Source: Rhodocyclales bacterium
GTDB lineage: Bacteria > Pseudomonadota > Gammaproteobacteria > Burkholderiales > Rhodocyclaceae
DNA: 64,000 bases
Assembly (NCBI GenBank): GCA_016177805.1
Contig: JACOUN010000047.1
Span: forward strand, 1-64,000
Reading direction: 5' to 3'
Shown piece by piece: positions 1 to 6,507 of this stretch. How positions within the stretch are numbered: position 1 is the stretch's first letter; every line of letters begins with the position of its first letter. Below the pieces are notes generated by a model. It was not told the origin of the DNA and made no database searches. It was given only the letters and a program-made list of their open reading frames with translations. The position numbers were made by a program, and so were the translations under genes.

Positions 1-293
1 TCCGAAAGATTACGTGCGAGGCGCAATGCAGCCTTGATGTCCTTGGCCTGGGTAGTCTCGTCCCCACCCGCCAGCAGAATGATCAGCTCTCGCCCTCGCT
101 TCTTGAAATACACCCGGTAACCGGGGCCGTAGTTGATTCGCAACTCCGAGACACCTTCGCCAACCGGTTCGACATCACCGGGGTTTCCAGCGGCAAGCCG
201 TTCGATCCTTGCTTGGACGCGCGCTCTCGCCTGGAGGTCGCGCAAGTCGTCAAGCCACTGAACGAAGAGAACGGTTTTTCGAATTTCAATCAC
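1..293 (-). CDS. RelE/HigB-type (phage Gp49-like) toxin, 3' end outside window
   Basis: The minus-strand reading frame starts at a GTG (293) and runs off the window after about 97 codons, close to the usual length of this family (about 100 residues). The translation has the hallmarks of the addiction-module killer/Gp49-like branch of RelE toxins: an N-terminal VIEIRKT strand, RARVQARIERLAAGN, then ELRINYGPGYRVYF and a lysine-rich KKRGREL turn before a GGDE loop. Such toxins are ribosome-associated mRNA nucleases. In this branch the toxin gene usually comes first and an HTH antitoxin gene follows; that gene would lie just left of position 1. An in-frame stop lies 8 codons upstream of the GTG, and no ATG lies between, so the GTG is the likely start. 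The gene opens an integron cassette whose attC core ends at 352-358. Confidence 0.8.
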   Translation of the reverse strand, partial: MIEIRKTVLFVQWLDDLRDLQARARVQARIERLAAGNPGDVEPVGEGVSELRINYGPGYRVYFKKRGRELIILLAGGDETTQAKDIKAALRLARNLS

Positions 294-299
294 GGAGAA

Positions 300-328
300 A
301 CTGTAGCCCAGCAGCTACATGTTGTCAA
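300..328 (-). promoter_or_regulatory. sigma-70 promoter of the toxin cassette, possibly giving a leaderless mRNA
   Basis: On the minus strand a perfect -35 TTGACA (328-323) and a -10 TACAGT (305-300) are separated by exactly 17 bases. Transcription would begin about 7 bases further, at or next to the GTG start (293), so the mRNA would have almost no leader. No Shine-Dalgarno sequence precedes the GTG, which fits. The promoter lies inside the cassette, directly after the attC core. Confidence 0.6.
302..319. promoter_or_regulatory. Candidate autoregulatory operator (TGTAGC-N6-GCTACA)
   Basis: A perfect 6-base inverted repeat TGTAGC/GCTACA with a 6-base centre overlaps the -10 element and spacer of the toxin promoter. 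Binding there would block RNA polymerase, as expected for autoregulation by a toxin-antitoxin complex. This is an inference from position only. Confidence 0.45.
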
Positions 329-351
329 TGCCATACGCGCTGTCCTGAGGC

Positions 352-431
352 GCCCAACGTGCAGCTAAACGGCGCGCCGCTTGCGGCGCGTCCGAGCGAC
401 CGAAGGGAGCGTTTTGAGCGGAGTGTTGAAC
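352..431 (-). other. Integron attC site of the IS91-containing cassette
   Basis: Read on the minus strand, the site opens with R'' GTTCAAC (431-425, fits RYYYAAC) and closes with R' GTTGGGC (358-352, fits GTTRRRY). Between them lies an 8-base stem CGCGCCGC/GCGGCGCG (373-380 and 383-390). It is extended by GG/CC across one bulged T at 391, a typical extrahelical base, and by a weaker outer stem (364-370 with 411-419). R'' is the exact complement of GTTGAAC, the core that begins this cassette at 2021, as expected for a cassette inserted from a circle. The cassette to its left (the toxin) begins at this R'. Confidence 0.65.
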
Positions 432-542
432 GAAGCCGCTACGCGGAGATATCGCCTGCCTGGGTGCCACGAACTATCCTGCATGACGGCTCCATCGGGG
501 TGATGGAGTCGATTCTGGATGACTTCGTGAGGAGTGACCAGC

Positions 543-1321
543 ATGACGACCAACTTTCCGGCGCACTTTGCCCGGCAGTACGACAGCCACCTCAAGCACC
601 TGAAGCTGAAGGGGCTGCAACGGAAGACGATTGACGCCTACGCGCGCGCCATCCGGCGCCTGGGCGGGTATTTCGACTACCGCATCGACAGCCTTTCCGA
701 AGCGCAACTGACCGGGTACTTCAGCGCGTTGCTCGACACCCACTCGTGGAGCGCGGTCAAGCTCGATCTGTACGGCCTGAAGTTCTACACCACGCATGTG
801 CTCAAGAAACCGTGGGCGATGCCCGATCTGATCAAGCCGCCCAAGACGCAGCGCCTGCCCGACATCGTCACCATCGACGAGGCACAGCGGCTGTTTGCCG
901 CCACCCGGGTGCTCAGCTACCGGGTCTTCTACTTCACTCTGTACAGCCTGGGGCTGCGCCTGGGCGAGGGGTTGGCGCTCACGGTGGCCGACATCGACGC
1001 CGAGCGCATGCGCGTGCAGATACGCGACGCCAAGGGCAACCGCGACCGCCTGGTGCCGCTGCCGCAGGCCACGCTCGCGGTTCTGCGCCGCTTCTGGCAG
1101 ACGCATCGCCACCCCGAACTCCTGTTTCCCAACCGTCACGCCGGCCTGGCGGGTGCGCAACGGGCCCGCTCGCCGCTCGATCGCGGCGGCGTGCAGACGA
1201 CGCTGAGAAAGGTCGCGACCGAATGCGGGATAAAAAAAAGATCACCCCGCACAGCCTCAGGCACAGCTATGCCACGCACCTGATCGAACAAGGCGTCGAT
1301 CTGAACTGCTCGCCGCCTTGA
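543..1321 (+). pseudogene. Tyrosine recombinase of an IS91-type element, frameshifted and truncated
   Basis: From the ATG at 543 (preceded by GAGGAG) the translation shows a phage-integrase N-terminal SAM-like domain, then a catalytic domain with the first arginine in SLGLRLGEGLAL. At 1232-1239 a run of eight A shifts the frame. Nine A would join GIKK to KITPHSLRHSYATHLIEQG, which holds the HxLRH box. After about 1303 the sequence switches to IS91 transposase sequence, so the second histidine/tryptophan region and the nucleophilic tyrosine are gone. The gene is inactive by frameshift and by deletion. Confidence 0.75.
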
Positions 1322-1818
1322 AACAGGAAGGACTCGTCTTGCCCGCCCGCTTGCCGCACCAATGGGTGGTTGATTGCAAGCGTATGGGCAGCGGCGACAA
1401 GGCGCTTGTCTATATGGGCCGCTATCTGTATCGCGGGGTGATCCGCGAGGCCGACATCCTCGCCTGCGACGAGGACGGCAGCGGCCAGGTCAGCTTCCGC
1501 TACCGCGACAGCCAGAGTGGGGAGATGAAAGTGCGCACGCTGCCCGGCGCCGACTTCCTGCATCTGCTGCTGCAACACGTCCTGCCCAAGGGCTTCCGGC
1601 GGGCGAGGAACTACGGCTTCCTGCATCCGAACAAGAAGGCGCTGATCGCGCTGCTGCATTGGGTGCTCAGGATCGCTGCGCGTCCGCCGCCGGACAAAGC
1701 CCGGCCGGCGTTCCGGTGCCCGTGCTGCGGCGCGCCGATGCGGATCCTGCGCCGGCGCCTCGCCCCCGCAGCCGTCCGACGACGAGAAACGGCGTCTGAC
1801 GCGGAGACGGCCGTGTAA
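1304..1818 (+). pseudogene. IS91-family Y2 transposase, 3' fragment
   Basis: The reading frame entering at about 1304 gives LLAALKQEG, then ARLPHQWVVDCKR and the conserved IS91-type C-terminal stretch YLYRGVIREADILACDEDG, FRYRDSQSG, RTLPGADFLHLLLQHVLPKGFRRARNYGFLHPN, ending with a CPCCG zinc-finger-like motif. The N-terminal half, with the zinc ribbon and the two catalytic tyrosines of the HUH domain, is missing. It begins directly at the truncated recombinase, so a single deletion removed the end of one gene and the start of the other. It cannot transpose on its own. Confidence 0.8.
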
Positions 1819-2014
1819 GCCCGACCACCTGCAAGACGGTGCGCCCGCCGGCGCCACGGCCGCGCTCGGCCCGAAAAGGCCGAAAAACGCGAAATCGACC
1901 GGATCAGCCCGCTTCCGGCGATGATCCGGACATCCCCCGCTCATTGAGCGGACCTGCCGGCCCGATTCAGGGCTAGGGTACAGAAAGCTATTTCCAGGGA
2001 ACCCGACCGGGCTT

Positions 2015-2077
2015 GTTCAACAACCGGTTATGTCGTGGCTCGCTTCGCGATCACGACATAACCTTAATCGTTAGAAC
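2015..2077 (-). other. Integron attC site of the membrane-protein cassette
   Basis: On the minus strand the R'' GTTCTAAC (2077-2070) directly follows the stop codon of the membrane-protein gene. A perfect 12-base stem GGTTATGTCGTG/CACGACATAACC (2026-2037 and 2052-2063) with a 14-base loop follows, then R' GTTGAAC (2021-2015, fits GTTRRRY). The total length of 63 bases is within the attC range. R'' is the exact complement of GTTAGAAC, the core at the 5' end of the same cassette. Confidence 0.75.
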
Positions 2078-2482
2078 TCAAGCCGGAACAACCTTGCGAA
2101 ACCAACCAGCACCAGGCTGGCTGAACAGCAGAAAAAGCGCGTAAGCCTGGAGGCCCACCTGGGCGACTGATAGCGCCCCGAGAACAGCCGAACGAGAACA
2201 CTCGCCAAGCATGATGGGGATGGTGGGCAGCACACCGATGATGAATAGGACAAGAAACGTAATGCGCGCCCAGTTTTTCCCGGCAGAAATCTTGAAGATA
2301 AGGAAGCCAATTAGGGCGAACGTAAACACCAAGACAAAATTCGTGAACGCCGCTGGTGCCATACCACTGAGGTGTACAAAGTCCATAAGCATTTTGACCA
2401 AGCCTACCGCTAGTGATGCCCAAAGAAGATTGACGGCAGTGCTAACGGACTGGGGCTTCTGTGCTGCGGATTGAGCTTCCAT
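2078..2482 (-). CDS. Small four-helix membrane protein (integron cassette gene)
   Basis: The ATG at 2482 is preceded by a good AAGGAG six bases upstream. The 134-residue product has four hydrophobic segments at about residues 19-38, 44-66, 71-93 and 100-122, with short polar loops. The loop KISAGKNWARI between helices 2 and 3 resembles small uncharacterised membrane proteins seen in cassettes and elsewhere. No enzyme motif is visible and the function is unknown. The stop TGA abuts the attC R'' core and the start lies 14 bases after the preceding R' core, so the cassette is compact and holds only this gene. It has no obvious promoter of its own. Confidence 0.7.
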   Translation of the reverse strand: MEAQSAAQKPQSVSTAVNLLWASLAVGLVKMLMDFVHLSGMAPAAFTNFVLVFTFALIGFLIFKISAGKNWARITFLVLFIIGVLPTIPIMLGECSRSAVLGALSVAQVGLQAYALFLLFSQPGAGWFRKVVPA

Positions 2483-2495
2483 GAGTTCTCCTTGA

Positions 2496-2557
2496 GTTCT
2501 AACGTAGAAGTGAGCGGCCTGCGCGGCTTTTCGCGCAGGTCCGCTCGACTGCCGGGT
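2496..2557 (-). other. attC site of the metallopeptidase cassette, split by the intron
   Basis: On the minus strand, R' is GTTAGAAC (2503-2496). The stem is GAGCGG plus CCTGCGCG (2512-2525) against CGCGCAGG and CCGCTC (2532-2546) with one extrahelical T at 2540. The other core is split: GT at 2556-2557 lies left of the intron and TAGCCC at 4520-4525 lies right of it. Removing the intron restores GGGCTAAC on the minus strand. That core is the exact complement of GTTAGCCC at the 5' end of the cassette (5608-5601). Confidence 0.7.
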
Positions 2558-3078
2558 GTGCGCCCAGCATGGGCGCGATGTCATGGGGTGGAAGTCCCCT
2601 GTGGGAGTGCCGACATGGGTTTGTCATGAACCGATGATAACCACTAGCCGAAGGCAAGGGCAATCCCGCGAGGGCTTGTCCGGAGGAAGCCGGAGCGCAA
2701 ACGTGCGAGGCGACGGACAGAAACTGCATAGAAGGCCTGGTCTGCGGGCGAGCTGGCACCTCGTGGCGAAGCCCATCGGAACAGCGGACAAGGTAAATGC
2801 AGCGCTTGTGCACGGAAACATCGCGTTCTTACCTAGGGAGATCTGACCGGCATGCGATGCGTCGTTGAACCGTCAAACCAGCAGGGATCACTGGAACCCA
2901 ACGATCCGGGCGTCGCGGCGGGTTGCCGGCTGCGAACGAGCGAACACGGCAACGAACGGAACAGCGGACATAGCGCGTCGCGCAGAAATGCGCGACGTGA
3001 CCGGTCAGAAGTCAGCAGAGGTCGTAGTAGGCGCCGGTATGGGCCGAAGGGCCGAACATCAACAGACAAGGAGGAGCC

Positions 3079-4424
3079 GTGACCGACTCGACCACGACGA
3101 TGAACCCGACCGGGGGAGTCGCGGATCGGCGTCGGGCCACGCAGCCAACCTTGCACGACCACCTGATGGAAGAAGTACTGTCGTCGGCCAACCTGCAACA
3201 GGCGTGGCGCCGCGTAAAGTCCAACCGAGGCGCGCCGGGAACCGACGGCATGCGCATCGAAGACTTTCCGGCGTATGCCCGCGAAGCGTGGCCGGCGATC
3301 CGCCAAAGCCTCAACGATGGCAGCTATCGACCGCAACCGGTACGACGGGTCACCATCCCGAAGCCCGATGGCGGCGAACGCGCGCTGGGCATCCCGACCG
3401 TCGTTGATCGGGTTGTCCAGCAAGCCATCGCCCAAGTCATGACGCCGATCTTCGATCCGGAATTCTCCGAATCGAGCTATGGCTTCCGACCGAAACGCTC
3501 CGCCCACGGCGCGCTCAGGCAGGTAACGGCCGACATCAAGGCCGGCTATCGCATCGCCGTCGATCTCGACCTGGCGAAATTCTTCGACAACGTCGATCAC
3601 GACATCCTGATGGCCCGCGTGGCCCGACGGATCAGCGACCAGCGATTGCTGGCCCTCATCGGCCGCTACTTGCGGGCGGGCGTATTGATCCATGACGAGA
3701 TTCAACCCAGCGAATTGGGAACGCCGCAGGGCGGACCCCTCTCGCCACTGCTGGCCAACATCCTGCTCGACGATCTGGACCGGGAACTGGAAGGTCGAGG
3801 GCATCGCTTCGTGCCTCAGTTGCCAATAAGGCCGACGACCTGCTGGTGCTGGTCAAGAGCGAACGGGCGGGCCAGCGTGTCAAAGCCAATCTGACCACCT
3901 ACCTTGGCCGGCAACTCAAGCTGCCGGTCAACGAGAAGAAGAGCCAAGTGGCGAAGATCGAGCAATGCGTGTTCCTCGGATTCAGCTTCAAGAGGGGCAA
4001 GCTGCGCTGGTCGGATGCCGCCTTCGCGGACTTCAAGCACCGCCTCCGTGAATTGACGGGGCGGAGTTGGGGCGTCTCGATGGAACACCGGTTCCAGAAG
4101 CTCGGGCAGTATCTGCGTGGCTGGATGGGCTACTTCGGCATCTCCGAGTATTACCGACCGGTTCCTGAGCTGGACGAATGGCTGCGCCGACGCGTGCGCA
4201 TGTGCTACTGGAAACAGTGGCGCCTGTGCCGCACGAAGATCAGTCATCTTCTGGCGCTGGGGGTCGGCAAGCGGACGGCGATCTTGACGGGCGTCAGCAG
4301 CAAGAGCTACTGGCACCTGTCACGATCAAAGGCGACGCAAGTCGGGATGACGAACGATTGGTTGAAGGCGCAAGGACTGGTGAGTATCCGCGACCTTTGG
4401 ATGAAGGCCCACGGCTACGCATAG
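3079..4424 (+). pseudogene. ltrA: Group IIC intron reverse transcriptase/maturase, broken at the active site
   Basis: A GTG start at 3079 follows AAGGAGGAG. The N-terminal part shows RT-0 to RT-4 blocks: NRGAPGTDGM, IPKPDGGERALGIPTVVDRVVQQA, SSYGFRPKRSAHGA, DLDLAKFFDNVDH and GTPQGGPLSPLLANILLDDLDREL. At about 3811-3830 the bases that should encode the RYADD motif are replaced by unrelated sequence. The frame then shifts, and ADDLLVLVKSERAGQR continues from about 3831 in another frame to the maturase domain ending KAHGYA at 4424. A sequence error is possible, but more than one base differs from expectation. Confidence 0.8.
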
Positions 4425-4448
4425 GGGAATCGTGTGCGCCCTGTTGAT

Positions 4449-4519
4449 GAACCGCCCGGTGCGGACCCGCATGCCGGGTGGTGTGGGGAGGGCCGGTTAG
4501 AAGCCGGTCCTTGCCCGAT
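4449..4519 (+). ncRNA. Group II intron domains V and VI
   Basis: The stretch GAACCGCCCGGTGCGG followed by ACCCGCATGCCGGGTGGTG folds as the short domain V hairpin of class C introns. It is followed by the GGGCCGG/CCGGTCC hairpin of domain VI and the terminal CCCGAT. This fixes the 3' splice site at about 4519. Confidence 0.7.
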
Positions 4520-5580
4520 TAGCCCGCACTGAACGCTCCCCGCTCGGGAGCGCCGATCCACGCGGCAGGGTTTGGCGCCCACTGCGCAGAGGGCCCCTGC
4601 TCCAACAACGCAGAGACAACATCGCCAAGGTGAACACCCAAGTGCTCGGCGGCGGCGGACGCACCACCATCTTCAGCGTTCGCGGAAAGCACGAACGAAC
4701 GAAAGCGATCCCATGCAGCACCGAATTGGGAAACGATGATTCGCGCCAGATCGTAGGAGAGTTCATTGCCCTCATCGGTGCGTAGGAAGGACTTGCCGGA
4801 CCAGAACTGCTGGATCTCTCCTGGACCCCAGAACTTCTGATGGCGTGCGTGCATTTGCTGGGGGGTTGTGCCGGCTGAGCTCGGCGGTGGCGGCGGGCAG
4901 AGCCGCCGCTCGGTGTTGACGGCAATGCCCTCGTTCAACCATGCAGGGATGGGTAGGTGGCTCAGGCATGCATGGGTCAGCTCATGAGCGATGACGGGCT
5001 CGATGGCGCGCAGATCGGCCTTCACGGTCACGAAATGGCCGCAACCTGCGTTGATGTACATGCCGCCGCTTCCGGCGAACTCACCTGCCTCCGGGTAGTA
5101 GTGAGCGACGTACTTGTAGTAGGCGTCGTCATCGTCGAAGACGATGAGGATGTCGTGACCCCACTCGGGTACATGGGCGACACCATCAAGAATGCGCACG
5201 ACTCGCTGAAGCGTCTTGTCGACAAAGGCGAGCGTGGCTTCGGCAACGTTCTTTTCCAGTGTGGAGAGGAGCAAGGCGGTGTCGAGCTCGCGTAGCCGGT
5301 ACTCAGGCCCAAGGGCGACTCGGAGGTGCTCGAGCCATGCTCGCTCGCATTCGGACCAGGCCCGGGCTTGCGCTGCCTCACCCTCGACACCATCGACCCA
5401 CTGTTGAGCGGCGTCCCAGTTAAGCACAGGTAGGCCATTTGCACCGAGCAGGTTCTCGGTGACGCTGAAGTCATCTGAGCCCTCTGCCGAGACGGCGACG
5501 GGTGGTGGCGGAAGTGCCGCTACCGCCTCGGTAGTAGCAAGCTGCTTTGGCTTGACGAGAGAACGAAGTAGCTTCAGCAC
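4519..5580 (-). CDS. Gluzincin-type (peptidase MA-like) zinc metallopeptidase, cassette gene
   Basis: The frame starts with GTG at 5580 and encodes 353 residues. It contains HELTH at 199-203 and, 13 residues later, the AWLNEGIAV stretch with Glu217. This is the HExxH-E arrangement of gluzincins such as the peptidase MA family, so metal binding looks intact. A proline-rich N-terminal segment (about 24-30) and a proline-rich loop after the zinc site (about 229-234) look flexible. No signal peptide is evident, so a cytoplasmic location is likely. Substrate and role are unknown. The stop TAA sits at the cassette's attC core, which the group IIC intron has split. The start lies about 20 bases after the upstream core. 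Confidence 0.65.
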   Translation of the reverse strand: MLKLLRSLVKPKQLATTEAVAALPPPPVAVSAEGSDDFSVTENLLGANGLPVLNWDAAQQWVDGVEGEAAQARAWSECERAWLEHLRVALGPEYRLRELDTALLLSTLEKNVAEATLAFVDKTLQRVVRILDGVAHVPEWGHDILIVFDDDDAYYKYVAHYYPEAGEFAGSGGMYINAGCGHFVTVKADLRAIEPVIAHELTHACLSHLPIPAWLNEGIAVNTERRLCPPPPPSSAGTTPQQMHARHQKFWGPGEIQQFWSGKSFLRTDEGNELSYDLARIIVSQFGAAWDRFRSFVLSANAEDGGASAAAEHLGVHLGDVVSALLEQGPSAQWAPNPAAWIGAPERGAFSAG

Positions 5581-5598
5581 GATACGGAGGGCCCCGGT

Positions 5599-5622
5599 GC
5601 GGGCTAACGTGTATTAGCCCGC
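5599..5622 (-). other. Cassette boundary: degenerate or collapsed attC
   Basis: GCGGGCTAA and TTAGCCCGC form a perfect 9-base inverted repeat with a 6-base centre. On the minus strand it contains GTTAGCCC, the R' core that opens the metallopeptidase cassette (its complement ends that cassette). The partner core reads GGGCTAAT, one base off. With only a few bases between cores there is no room for a normal attC stem, so this is either a collapsed attC or the inner part of an attI-like site. Confidence 0.45.
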
Positions 5623-5912
5623 AATTCTGCGGACTCATCTGGATCGCTGCGGTATAACAAGCCCAACCCCGCAGCACGAACCGCTTGATTCCATGTGGGT
5701 TTCATTGGTGTGCTGTAGTTATGTACAGTCATAACAAATCCGACAAAACCCGCAAGGCGGGTACGAGGCGTTCCGTAGCTCGTCTGTTGACTCCAACGCG
5801 CTTGCTTGATCAGGTGCGGGAACGCATTCGGTAGAAGCATTGCAGTTTGCGGGGCGGACGGCAACACGTTATTCAGGGGCGTGCGGTGGGGTGAGTGCGG
5901 AACGATTGAGAG
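5623..5912. other. Gene-poor leader to the right of the cassette array, possibly attI-derived
   Basis: This stretch of nearly 300 bases holds no convincing gene. A minus-strand frame of 87 codons (5604-5867, GTG start) has no recognisable domain. Visible structure: an inverted repeat GTTATG/CATAAC (5718-5735), a terminator-like hairpin (5748-5762) and a short GC-rich repeat GCTGCGG/CCGCAGC. On the minus strand the words TTTGTTATGACTGTAC recall the leader next to attI1 of class 1 integrons, but this is from memory and weak. No integron integrase gene is present before the next gene. Confidence 0.35.
5743..5762 (-). terminator. Terminator-like hairpin before the cassette array
   Basis: On the minus strand ACCCGC-CTT-GCGGGT is followed by TTTG. 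The stem is only 6 base pairs and the T-run short, so termination would be partial. It would reduce read-through from the VOC gene into the cassettes. Confidence 0.35.
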
Positions 5913-6362
5913 TCAGTCGCCGCCGGTGTCATCCCACCGATCGTGACGCTCGCGTCGTTCTTCGCGGTAGTTGGTGATTTCGAGGCGGATGCCGTCGGGG
6001 TCGGTGAGGAAGGTGGCGTGGTAGTCGGGGGCGTATTCGGGGTAGGGCTGGGCGGGGCTGGCGGGGATGCCGAGTTGGGCCAGTTTGCACGCGGCGGTGT
6101 CGACATCGGCGGGGGTGGCGACGCGTAGGCACAGGTGGTGGAGGCCGGGGGCGTAGGGTTGGTGCTCGGTGTTGGTTCGGGCCGGGCGCAGGACGATGCC
6201 GAAGTGGCGGTTGTAGTACTGGATGTGGGGGTCGCCGCCGAGGCTGAAGGTGTTCTTGCGAAAACCCAGCGTGTCGAGCAGGAGGCGGTCGTAGAAACGT
6301 TCGGAGACGTCGAGGTCGGAGACGGTGAGGTAGATGTGATCGATGCCGATGACGTCGGTCAT
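5913..6362 (-). CDS. VOC-family (glyoxalase/bleomycin-resistance-like) protein
   Basis: The 149-residue product has the paired beta-alpha-beta-beta-beta modules of the vicinal oxygen chelate superfamily. It opens with VIGIDHIYLTVSDLDVSERFY (His9 a likely metal ligand). The second module has APGLHHLCLRV, and the C-terminal strand DPDGIRLEITNY carries the usual terminal glutamate ligand. Members are glyoxalases, dioxygenases or resistance proteins; the substrate cannot be told. The ATG at 6362 follows GGAGACTC. It stands alone, between the cassette array and the flagellar genes, with a palindromic repeat just upstream. The C-terminus is arginine- and aspartate-rich. Confidence 0.8.
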   Translation of the reverse strand: MTDVIGIDHIYLTVSDLDVSERFYDRLLLDTLGFRKNTFSLGGDPHIQYYNRHFGIVLRPARTNTEHQPYAPGLHHLCLRVATPADVDTAACKLAQLGIPASPAQPYPEYAPDYHATFLTDPDGIRLEITNYREERRERHDRWDDTGGD

Positions 6363-6388
6363 GAAGAGTCTCCTGAACGCTGACTCCG

Positions 6389-6476
6389 GTCATTGCGAGC
6401 GCAGCGAAGCAATCTCGGGGTTGGGTGCGGGGTCAGTCAGTAGGGATTGCTTCGTTGCTGCGCGCCTCGCAATGAC
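6389..6476. repeat. Palindromic intergenic repeat (GTCATTGCGAG type)
   Basis: The 88-base element begins GTCATTGCGAGCGCAGCG and ends CGCGCCTCGCAATGAC, near-perfect reverse complements, with further arms AAGCAATC/GATTGCTT inside. Repeats with these ends occur in many proteobacterial genomes, so it is probably a short non-autonomous repeat. As RNA it would form a long hairpin after flgN, and might act as a terminator or stabiliser. Confidence 0.7.
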
Positions 6477-6507
6477 AGGCCAGGAGACGGCTGTTTGCGT
6501 CGGCGGC

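Larger units (their letters stand above)
432..2014. mobile_element. Cassette interior occupied by a decayed IS91-family element
   Basis: Between two attC sites lie a frameshifted tyrosine recombinase gene and the 3' part of an IS91-type transposase gene, both on the plus strand and so opposite to the cassettes. Several IS91-type elements carry such a recombinase upstream of the transposase. The element ends cannot be fixed by eye. IS91 elements favour a CTTG or GTTC flank, and the sequence CTTGTTC at 2012-2018 is a candidate right flank (inference). The stretches 432-542 and 1819-2014 hold no gene I can recognise. Confidence 0.5.
2558..4519 (+). mobile_element. Group IIC-attC intron
   Basis: The 5' end GTGCGCCCAGCATGGGCG is the usual start of group IIC introns, and the 3' end is domain VI finishing in TTGCCCGAT. 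The total length is 1962 bases, with about 520 bases of ribozyme domains I-III before the reverse transcriptase frame. It lies on the plus strand, which is the bottom strand of the attC, between GT and TAGCCC of the core. This is the orientation and position described for class C introns that home to attC sites. The encoded protein is broken, so this copy could move only with help in trans. Confidence 0.85.

Noticed and set aside
5604-5867. 87-codon minus-strand frame right of the cassette array
   Set aside because: GTG start, no recognisable domain, and it covers palindromic non-coding elements.
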